In this document: positions 1 through 6,810 of the stretch, piece after piece
How the letters are laid out: every line of letters begins with the position of its first letter
How positions within the stretch are numbered: position 1 is the stretch's first letter
From: Byssochlamys sp. IMV 00236
Lineage: Eukaryota; Ascomycota; Eurotiomycetes; Eurotiales; Thermoascaceae
Assembly: GCA_001931875.2 (NCBI GenBank)
Contig: MSJH02000166.1
Coordinates: 1 to 10,305, forward strand
DNA length: 10,305 nt
Reading direction: 5' to 3'
The notes under the pieces: generated by a model
What the model saw: only the letters and a program-made list of their open reading frames with translations
What the model was told of the DNA's origin: nothing
The model's database searches: none
Program-made: the position numbers and the translations under genes

Positions 1-2
1 TA

Positions 3-299
<297 letters not shown>

Positions 300-361
300 T
301 AGAAAAAATCTATTTTTATAAAATATCTTAGTAAATCGGGATAAAATTATAATAATTTACG

Positions 362-379
362 TCGCGCGCTCGCGCGCGA
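362..379. repeat. short CG-alternating palindrome (GC cluster)
   Basis: An 18-bp inverted repeat of alternating C and G (stem TCGCGCG/CGCGCGA, four-base loop) stands alone in an AT-rich spacer between atp9 and nad3. The bases just downstream read GGGACTA. On the minus strand this is TAGTCCC, the same terminus seen in the GC-rich elements at 886, 4418 and 9904, so this may be a distant or different member of the same class of GC clusters. The rest of the 300-444 spacer is plain AT-rich sequence with no gene that I can see. Confidence 0.6.
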
Positions 380-444
380 AGGGACTAAAAAATTAATAAA
401 TACATAATATATTTATTACATAATTTAACAATAATTTTTTTTTT

Positions 445-851
445 ATGACATCTACAACTTTTTTTTATTTTTAATACCAATTTTAGCCATAATATTACTT
501 GCAGTAAATTTGCTTCTTTCTCCTCATAATTCATATCAAGAAAAAGATAGTGCTTTTGAATGTGGTTTCCATTCTTTTTTAGGACAGAATAGAACACAAT
601 TTAGTATTTCTTTCTTTATATTTGCTTTATTATTCCTTTTATTTGATTTAGAAATTTTATTAGTTTATCCTTATGTAGTAAGTGCTTATACAAATGGAAT
701 ATATGGTTTAGTTATTATGCTTGCATTTTTCCTTGTTTTAACTTTAGGTTTTGCTTTTGAATTAGGTAAAAATGCATTAAAAATTGAAAGTAGACAAGTA
801 CATAATTTTAATTATAAATTCTGAAGTGGTTATTCTTTAATTTATAATTAA
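445..851 (+). CDS. nad3: NADH dehydrogenase subunit 3, with apparent -1 frameshift
   Basis: Encodes Nad3, a small membrane subunit of complex I next to the quinone chamber. Hallmarks are the matrix loop YQEKDSAFECGFHSFLGQ with the conserved cysteine, the motif FDLEILLVYPY, and the C-terminal ELGKNALKIESRQ. The ATG at 445 opens MTSTTFFYF and then hits TAA at 472-474. The conserved protein continues in the next frame, from TTA 465-467 (LFLIPILAII). Reading the T8 run (459-466) with one extra T, or with a -1 slip, restores a start whose first 29 residues have the same length as in Neurospora Nad3. TGA at 822-824 is Trp, so the product runs nine residues past the usual ESRQ-type end to TAA 849-851, about 135 residues in all. 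Identity is certain. The frameshift could be a homopolymer base-call error, programmed slippage, or initiation at a non-ATG codon such as TTA 465 or ATA 474. Confidence 0.9.
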
Positions 852-885
852 ATATTATGATATAAACACTAACTATAATCTCTAA

Positions 886-936
886 AGTCCCCTCCTCACC
901 CACGGAGGCGGATGAGACCGCCCCCGGCGGGCTAGT
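886..936 (+). mobile_element. GC-rich double-hairpin element, copy 1
   Basis: A 51-bp GC-rich block in the AT-rich nad3-cox2 spacer. It carries two hairpins: CCTCC (891-895) with GGAGG (904-908), and CCGCC (918-922) with GGCGG (926-930). Both ends are AGT, consistent with a short target duplication. It differs from the copy at 4418-4468 by one base (A902). A longer copy lies inverted at 9904-9960. Dispersed, nearly identical GC-rich double hairpins are known in several fungal mitochondrial genomes and behave as mobile repeats; how they move is not known. The remaining spacer (852-885 and 937-1054) shows no gene. Confidence 0.8.
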
Positions 937-1054
937 AATTAATATTTTCTATTTTATAGAATAATAAAGAGGTAAAAAAAAGTATTTAATCTTTAATTTA
1001 AATATTAAATAATAATGGTAATAAGAATAAATGAATATATAATATATAATAAAT

Positions 1055-1816
1055 ATGCTTTTAGATTTATTTCAAAGTCAATTAAGATTGGATGCTCCTA
1101 CTCCTTGAGGGATCTTTTTCCAAGATAGTGCTACACCTCAAATGGAAGGATTAGAAGAATTACATAATAATATAATGTTTTACTTAGCCATTATATTATT
1201 CACTGTTACATGAATGATGATAGTAATTGTAAAAAATTTCGTAGCTAAAAAATCTCCTATATCACATAAATATATGAATCACGGTACTTTAATAGAATTA
1301 ATATGAACTATTACACCTGCATTAATATTAATATTAATAGCTTTCCCTTCATTTAAATTATTATATTTAATGGATGAAGTTATGGATCCTTCATTAGTAA
1401 TTTACGGAGAAGGTCATCAATGATATTGAAGTTACCAATACCCTGATTTTACAAATGCTGATGATGAGTTTGTAGAATTTGATTCTTACATAGTACCTGA
1501 AAGTGATTTAGAAGAAGGAACATTTAGAATGTTAGAAGTTGATAATAGAGTTATTATACCAGAATTAACACACACTAGATTTGTTATCTCTGCTGCGGAT
1601 GTTATACATTCTTACGCTTGTCCTGCTTTAGGTATTAAAGTTGATGCCTATCCTGGAAGATTAAACCAAGCATCTGTTTATTTAAACCGTCAAGGTACAT
1701 TCTTTGGACAATGTTCAGAAATATGTGGAATACTTCACAGTTCTATGCCTATAGCAATACAATCTGTTTCTATTAAAGATTTCTTACTTTGATTAAGAGA
1801 TCAAATGGAAGGTTAA
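1055..1816 (+). CDS. cox2: cytochrome c oxidase subunit 2
   Basis: Encodes Cox2 (253 residues, normal for fungi), the complex IV subunit that takes electrons from cytochrome c through the CuA centre. Two N-terminal transmembrane helices (from [10 protein letters not shown] and from [10 protein letters not shown]) are followed by the conserved aromatic segment GHQWYWSYQYPDF, whose tryptophans are written TGA. The intermembrane-space cupredoxin domain carries all CuA ligands at the expected spacing: His185 (DVIHS), Cys220, Glu222, Cys224, His228 and Met231. The start [19 protein letters not shown] is the usual fungal one and no upstream in-frame ATG competes. TGA at 1790-1792 is Trp and translation ends at TAA 1814-1816 (WLRDQMEG). 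The gene is uninterrupted and is followed by an 11-bp hairpin. Confidence 0.97.
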
Positions 1817-1827
1817 GATTTTAGTCT

Positions 1828-1852
1828 AAATTATTAAAAATTTTAATAATTT
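1828..1852 (+). terminator. hairpin just after cox2, possible 3' end signal
   Basis: A perfect 11-bp AT inverted repeat (AAATTATTAAA / TTTAATAATTT) with a three-base loop begins 12 bases after the cox2 stop codon. Position and shape suit an RNA 3' end or stability element. AT-only palindromes are frequent in such sequence, so the role is inferred. Confidence 0.35.
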
Positions 1853-1920
1853 TAAGGTAAATAGGTTATAGATAAATATAACTTTGTTATATAAATAATA
1901 ATATATTGTTTATATAATAT

Positions 1921-1953
1921 ACGTGTTAATTTAAGGGAAAAATTATGTGTTTG
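1921..1953 (+). pseudogene. decayed partial copy of the tRNA-Arg 5' half
   Basis: These 33 bases match the first half of the intact tRNA-Arg (from its base 2, at 1969) at 24 positions, 17 of the first 20, exactly 48 bp upstream of it. The acceptor strand ACGTGTT and a D-arm that can still pair (AATTT/AAATT around AAGGGAA) are kept, but the anticodon arm is lost and no 3' half follows. It looks like a tandem duplication remnant. The rest of the cox2-tRNA spacer (1854-1967) is AT-rich with no gene seen. Confidence 0.45.
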
Positions 1954-1967
1954 TTATTTTTGAATTA

Positions 1968-2038
1968 GACGTGTTAATTCAATGGAAGAATAGCGTGCTA
2001 CGGACATGTTAATACAAGTTCGAGTCTTGTACACGTTA
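1968..2038 (+). tRNA. trnR: tRNA-Arg (anticodon ACG)
   Basis: A complete 71-nt cloverleaf. The acceptor is GACGTGT (1968-1974) with ACACGTT (2031-2037), first pair G-U, and the discriminator is A2038. The D stem is ATTC/GAAT. The anticodon stem is GCGTG/CATGT with two G-U pairs and loop CTACGGA, giving anticodon ACG at 2000-2002. The variable loop is four bases, and the T stem ACAAG/CTTGT encloses TTCGAGT. CCA is not encoded. The tRNA would read the CGN arginine codons; CGT is used in cox2 (NRQG), cob and the intron 3 frame. It separates cox2 from nad4L and may act as a processing mark between them. Confidence 0.93.
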
Positions 2039-2076
2039 AACAGTATAGTAATATATTGTTAAAAATTTTTAGGTAT

Positions 2077-2085
2077 ATATAAGTA
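2077..2085 (+). promoter_or_regulatory. match to the yeast mitochondrial promoter nonamer
   Basis: ATATAAGTA, identical to the core promoter nonanucleotide known in Saccharomyces mitochondria, lies about 70 bp upstream of nad4L and after the tRNA. Such a match is expected by chance in sequence this AT-rich and the signal is not established for filamentous or basidiomycete fungi, so this is only a candidate. Confidence 0.15.
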
Positions 2086-2156
2086 TAAATATATATTATA
2101 AAAATATTAATATATAATTTAGTATAGATAAATCAAATAAAAAAGTTTTTTTAATA

Positions 2157-2426
2157 ATGAATTTTTCAATATTTTTATTCCTTATAGGAATTTTAGGTTT
2201 TGTTCTAAATAGAAAAAATATAATTCTAATGTTAATTTCTATTGAAATTATGTTATTATCTATAACATTTTTAATATTAATTAGTTCACTTAGTTTTGAT
2301 GATATTTTAGGACAAACTTTTGCTATATATATTATAACAATAGCAGGTGCAGAATCTGCAATAGGTTTAGGAATTTTAGTTGCATATTATAGATTAAGAG
2401 GAAGTATATCAATAGAATATAAATAA
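2157..2426 (+). CDS. nad4L: NADH dehydrogenase subunit 4L
   Basis: Encodes Nad4L, an 89-residue membrane subunit of complex I with three predicted transmembrane helices, equivalent to bacterial NuoK. The family glutamates in the membrane are present in [11 protein letters not shown] (helix 2) and [16 protein letters not shown] (helix 3); in complex I these belong to the chain of charged residues carrying protons through the membrane arm. The length is typical for fungi. Its stop codon TAA (2424-2426) shares its last A with the nad5 start ATG, the one-base overlap found in many fungal mitochondria, so the two genes are almost surely translated from one mRNA. Confidence 0.97.
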   Translation: MNFSIFLFLIGILGFVLNRKNIILMLISIEIMLLSITFLILISSLSFDDILGQTFAIYIITIAGAESAIGLGILVAYYRLRGSISIEYK

Positions 2427-4408
2427 TGTATTTAACATTAATAATTTTACCTTTATTAGGTTCAATAGCTTCAGGTTTATTTGGAAGAAAAATTGGAGTA
2501 ACTGGATCTCATATAATAACATGTAGTTCTGTTATTATAACAACAATATTAGCAATATTAGCTTTCTTTGAAGTAGGTTTAAATAATATACCTGTAACAA
2601 TTAATATTGCAAGATGGGTTGATGTAGAAGCACTTTATGTTTTATGAAATTTCAAATTTGATTCATTAACAGTTTCTATGTTATTACCTGTATTAATAAT
2701 ATCTAGTCTAGTACATATATATTCTATAGGATATATGAGTCATGACCCACATAACCAAAGATTCTTTAGTTATTTAAGTTTATTCACTTTTATGATGGTA
2801 ATACTTGTTACAGCAAATAATTATTTATTAATGTTTGTTGGTTGAGAAGGTGTTGGAGTTTGTTCATATCTTCTAGTAAATTTCTGATATACTAGAATAG
2901 CAGCTAACCAAAGTGCTATAGCAGCTCTTTTAACTAATAGAGTGGGTGATTGTTGTTTTACAATAGGTATGTTTGCAATATTATGATCTTTTGGTAATAT
3001 AGATTATAATACAGTATTTTCATTAGCTCCTTATTATAATGAAAATATTATAACTATAATTGGTATTTGTTTCTTAATAGGTGCTACAGCCAAAAGTTCA
3101 CAAGTTGGTTTACACATATGATTACCTCAAGCTATGGAAGGACCTACACCCGTATCTGCGTTAATTCACGCTGCTACTATGGTTACAGCAGGAGTATATT
3201 TATTAATGAGATCTTCACCTTTAATAGAATATAGTTCTACTGTTTTAGTTATTACTTTATGATTAGGTGCTATTACTACAGTATTTAGTTCTTTAATTGG
3301 TTTATTCCAACAAGATATTAAAAAAGTTATAGCTTATTCTACTATGAGTCAATTAGGTATGATGGTAATAGGTATAGGTTTATCTTCATATAATATTGCT
3401 TTATTCCATTTAGTTAATCATGCTTTTTATAAAGCATTATTATTCTTAGGAGCTGGTTCAGTAATACATGCTGTAGCAGATAATCAAGATTTTAGAAAAT
3501 ATGGAGGATTAAGACCATTTTTACCTTTAAGTTATTCAGTAATGTTAATAGCATCTTTAAGTTTAGCTGCTATTCCTTTTATGACTGGATTCTATTCTAA
3601 AGATTTTATACTTGAATCTGCTTATGGTCAATTCTTTTTATCTGGTACTATTGTTTACTTTATAGCAACAATAGGTGCTATGTTTACTACACTGTATTCA
3701 GCTAAAGTATTATATTTAACATTCTTAACTAATCCTAATGGACCTTTAGTTAGTTATAAACATGCTCATGAAGGTGACTTATTTATGAGTATACCTTTAA
3801 TTGTACTAGCTATTTTCTCTATATTCTTTGGTTACTTAACTAAAGATATTTTTATTGGATTAGGTACTGGTTTCTTCTCAGATAATAGTTTATTTATACA
3901 CCCTAGTCATGAAATAATGTTAGATACTGAATTTGCTGTTCCAACTTTATTTAAATTATTACCTTTTGTATTTACTGTTTCATTAAGTATAATTTCAGTT
4001 GTAGTATCTGAATTCTTACCTAAATTACTTATTAATTTTAAATTTACTAAATTTGGTTACAATATATTTAGTTTCTTTAACCAAAGATTCTATATTGAAT
4101 TATTATACAATAAATATATTGTTGAATTAATCCTTAAATTAGGTGGACAAACAACTAAACACTTAGATAAAGGTTCTGTAGAATTTTTAGGACCTTATGG
4201 ATTAGAAAAAGGATTAGTAAGTTTAAGTAATAGTATAGGTAAATTAAGTACAGGTGTTATTACTACTTATGCTTTATATATATTAATAGGATTAATCTTT
4301 TATATATCTTCATTATATTTCTCTTATTATGATAATAATTTATTAATATTAGTGATATTCACTTTATTTTCTTTATTAAATGATAATATACGTACATCTA
4401 TTAAATAA
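2426..4408 (+). CDS. nad5: NADH dehydrogenase subunit 5
   Basis: Encodes Nad5 (660 residues, normal for fungi), the distal antiporter-like subunit of the complex I membrane arm. Key residues of the family are visible: Glu141 in [15 protein letters not shown], Lys223 in [11 protein letters not shown], His230, and His248 in [17 protein letters not shown]. The later segments [17 protein letters not shown] and [18 protein letters not shown] are also standard, and the C terminus holds the long lateral-helix region. Most tryptophans are TGA; TGG is rare. The start is fixed by the one-base overlap with nad4L. The gene has no intron, although nad5 often carries introns in other fungi. A GC-rich element begins ten bases after the stop. 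Confidence 0.97.
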
Positions 4409-4417
4409 TTAATTTAT

Positions 4418-4468
4418 AGTCCCCTCCTCACCCCCGGAGGCGGATGAGACCGCCCCCGGCGGGCTAGT
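4418..4468 (+). mobile_element. GC-rich double-hairpin element, copy 2
   Basis: A 51-bp element in the same orientation as copy 1 and identical except at one base (C4434 where copy 1 has A902). The hairpins are CCTCC/GGAGG and CCGCC/GGCGG. It is flanked by TAGT on both sides (4417-4420 and 4465-4468), which looks like a four-base target duplication. It lies in the nad5-nad2 spacer only ten bases after the nad5 stop codon. The rest of the spacer (4469-4538) is AT-rich with no gene. Confidence 0.8.
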
Positions 4469-4538
4469 TTAGAAGAATTATTTTCTAAATATAAAAATTT
4501 TTATTCGTCAATTAATTTAAATATATCTTTTTTATGAT

Positions 4539-6248
4539 ATGCTTTTATCTTCTATATTTTTTCTATTATTATCTAATGCTCTGTCTTTTAGGCGTGATGT
4601 TACTATTCTTTATTCTAGAATTGGAATATTAATTTTATTATATTGTATTTATTTATCTTATAATAATTTATTTACAACATATTTGGATAACGGTATTGGA
4701 TTATTTGGAGGTTTATTTTATACATCCTCTATAACACAATCATTTCATATATTAATATTTGTTATTAGTTTATTAATATTGAATATGACAGGATTTTATC
4801 CTAGAAAACTTCTATCTAATGAATATATGAGTTTTTATAAATTGTTATTTACAAAATTACATTTTATAAAAAAACTTACTGTTTCTAATATAATTTTAAA
4901 AAAAGGAGAACAATATACTATAATAGAATATACTTTAATTTTATTATTTGTAGTAATGGGAAGTATATTACTTATATCTAGTAGTGATTTAGTTTCTATT
5001 TTCTTAGCTATTGAACTACAAAGTTATGGATTATATTTATTATGTACTCTATATAGAAATTCTGAGTCTTCTACTTCAGCAGGTTTAACTTACTTTTTAT
5101 TAGGTGGGTTAGCTTCTTGTTTTATTTTATTAGGTATTGCTTTAATATATGCAAATTTAGGTGTTACTTATTTAGATAGTTTTTACATAGTAAATAATTT
5201 ATCTAGTATAATATATGACCAAGATATTAATAATATAAACTTACATGTAACTACTTATATACCATATTGTTTATTAATATTAGTTGTAGGATTTTTATTT
5301 AAAATATCAGCTGCACCATTTCACATTTGATCTCCAGAGGTTTATGATGGTATACCTACAATAGTTACTACTTTTGTAGCTTTAGTGGCAAAAATATCAA
5401 TATTAGTATTAATTTTACAATTAGTTCATTATACTAATAATATTTATATTACAACTCAATATTCTTGAACAATAAGTTTATTATTAAGTTCTTTATTATC
5501 ATTAGTTATAGGAACTGTTTTAGGTTTAACTCAATTTAGAATTAAAAGATTATATGCTTATAGTACAATAGCACACTTAGGTTATATGTTATTAGCTTTA
5601 AGTATAAATAGTATAGAATCTACACAAGCTTTTATTTTCTATCTAATACAATATACTATTTCTAATTTAAATGCTTTTATAATATTAGTAGCTATTGGTT
5701 ATAGTTTATATTCATATAATGATAAAAATATAAACCATAATAATTTAATAGATAAAAATAACTCACCGATACAACTTATAAGTCAACTTAAAGGTTATTT
5801 CCATATAAATAGTATATTATCTTTAAGTTTAATTATAACTTTATTCTCTTTTGCAGGTATTCCACCTTTAATGGGATTCTTTGCAAAACAGATGGTTTTC
5901 TCAGCTGCTTTACAAGAAGGACTTGTATTCTTAACACTTATTGGTATATTTGCTAGTGTAATTAGTGGAGTTTATTATCTATTTATTGTAAAAACAATGG
6001 TATTTGATTGACATTCTTATACATACTTTAGTAAATTACAAGAATTAAAAATACCTGCTCTTATTTTGAAAAAAGATAATGTTGTAGATAAAATCTATTT
6101 TGATTCAAAATTTGCTTTATCTAGTTCTTTTACTTTAACTATATCTATATTAACTTTAGTTATTCTTTTATTCATGTTTATACCTAACGAATGATTACAT
6201 ATGTCTAATATTTTAGCTACTGTATTATTTGTACCAAATAGTATATAA
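4539..6248 (+). CDS. nad2: NADH dehydrogenase subunit 2
   Basis: Encodes Nad2 (569 residues), an antiporter-like subunit of the complex I membrane arm, homologous to NuoN. Diagnostic segments are [16 protein letters not shown] near the start, [16 protein letters not shown] with Glu159, and [18 protein letters not shown] with Lys255 and His262. The tract [16 protein letters not shown] and the late [16 protein letters not shown] are also typical. Several tryptophans are TGA (for example 5328-5330 and 6009-6011). The start ATG 4539 gives the [16 protein letters not shown] beginning usual in basidiomycetes; ATG 4534 is in another frame. Unlike most ascomycete and basidiomycete mitochondria, it is followed by cob and not by nad3. 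No intron is present. Confidence 0.96.
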
Positions 6249-6273
6249 TTTATATACTTATATTTATTTTTAT

Positions 6274-6309
6274 ATTAAATAATTTGATATATTAATTCAA
6301 TTATTTAAT
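6274..6309 (+). terminator. inverted repeat after nad2, possible 3' end signal
   Basis: An 11-bp perfect AT inverted repeat (ATTAAATAATT / AATTATTTAAT) with a 14-base loop starts 26 bases after the nad2 stop. It resembles the hairpin behind cox2 in position and composition. It may mark the end of the nad2 transcript; AT richness makes chance likely. The remaining spacer up to cob (6310-6381) has no recognisable gene. Confidence 0.25.
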
Positions 6310-6381
6310 AGATTAAAAACCGTTTTACCAGTAAAAAAAGAATATTGTAAATAAAATATATAAATATTATATTATATAAAA

Positions 6382-6810
6382 ATGAGAATTTTTAAAAGTC
6401 ATCCTTTATTAAAAATAGTTAATTCATATTTAATAGATTCACCTCAACCTTCTAACATAAGTTACTTATGAAATTTTGGTTCTTTATTAGCTCTTTGTTT
6501 AGGTATACAAATAGTTACTGGTGTAACATTAGCTATGCATTATACACCTAGTGTTAACGAAGCTTTTAATTCAGTAGAACACATTATGAGAGATGTTAAT
6601 AATGGTTGATTAGTACGTTATTTACACTCAAATACAGCTTCAGCATTCTTCTTTTTAGTTTATCTACACATAGGTAGAGGTTTATACTACGGATCATATA
6701 AAGCCCCAAGAACTTTAACATGAGCTATTGGTACTATAATCCTAGTAGCTATGATGGCTACAGCTTTCTTAGGATACGTACTGCCTTATGGTCAAATGAG
6801 TTTATGAGGT
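6382..6810 (+). CDS. cob: cob exon 1 (residues 1-143)
   Basis: Exon of 429 nt from ATG ([20 protein letters not shown]) to the Gly143 codon GGT. It holds transmembrane helices A-C, His82 and His96, and the Qo-site segment [16 protein letters not shown]. The last six bases, TGAGGT (6805-6810), pair with intron bases GCCTCA (6822-6827), ending in the U-G pair that defines a group I 5' splice site, so this boundary is well supported. Confidence 0.95.

Noticed and set aside
385..597. Minus-strand open frame of 70 codons across the start of nad3
   Set aside because: It is antisense to conserved nad3, made mostly of AT-rich low-complexity residues, and has no recognisable domain.
822..824. TGA codons that would end nad3, cox2, nad5, nad2, cob and the intron frames early
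   Set aside because: They fall at conserved tryptophans (for example PTPWG and GHQWYW in Cox2), so they are Trp codons in this genome, not stops or breaks.
1031..1042. Short ATG-AAT-ATA-TAA frame in front of cox2
   Set aside because: Three codons in AT-rich leader sequence; no evidence that it is translated.
886..4468. The GC repeats as a CRISPR array or as tRNA genes
   Set aside because: Copies are kilobases apart in mixed orientation without spacers, and the two hairpins do not make a cloverleaf.
4534..4536. ATG five bases before the chosen nad2 start
   Set aside because: It is in a different frame from conserved nad2.
6255..6263. Minus-strand match to the yeast promoter nonamer after nad2
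   Set aside because: No minus-strand gene is present, and such AT-rich words arise by chance.
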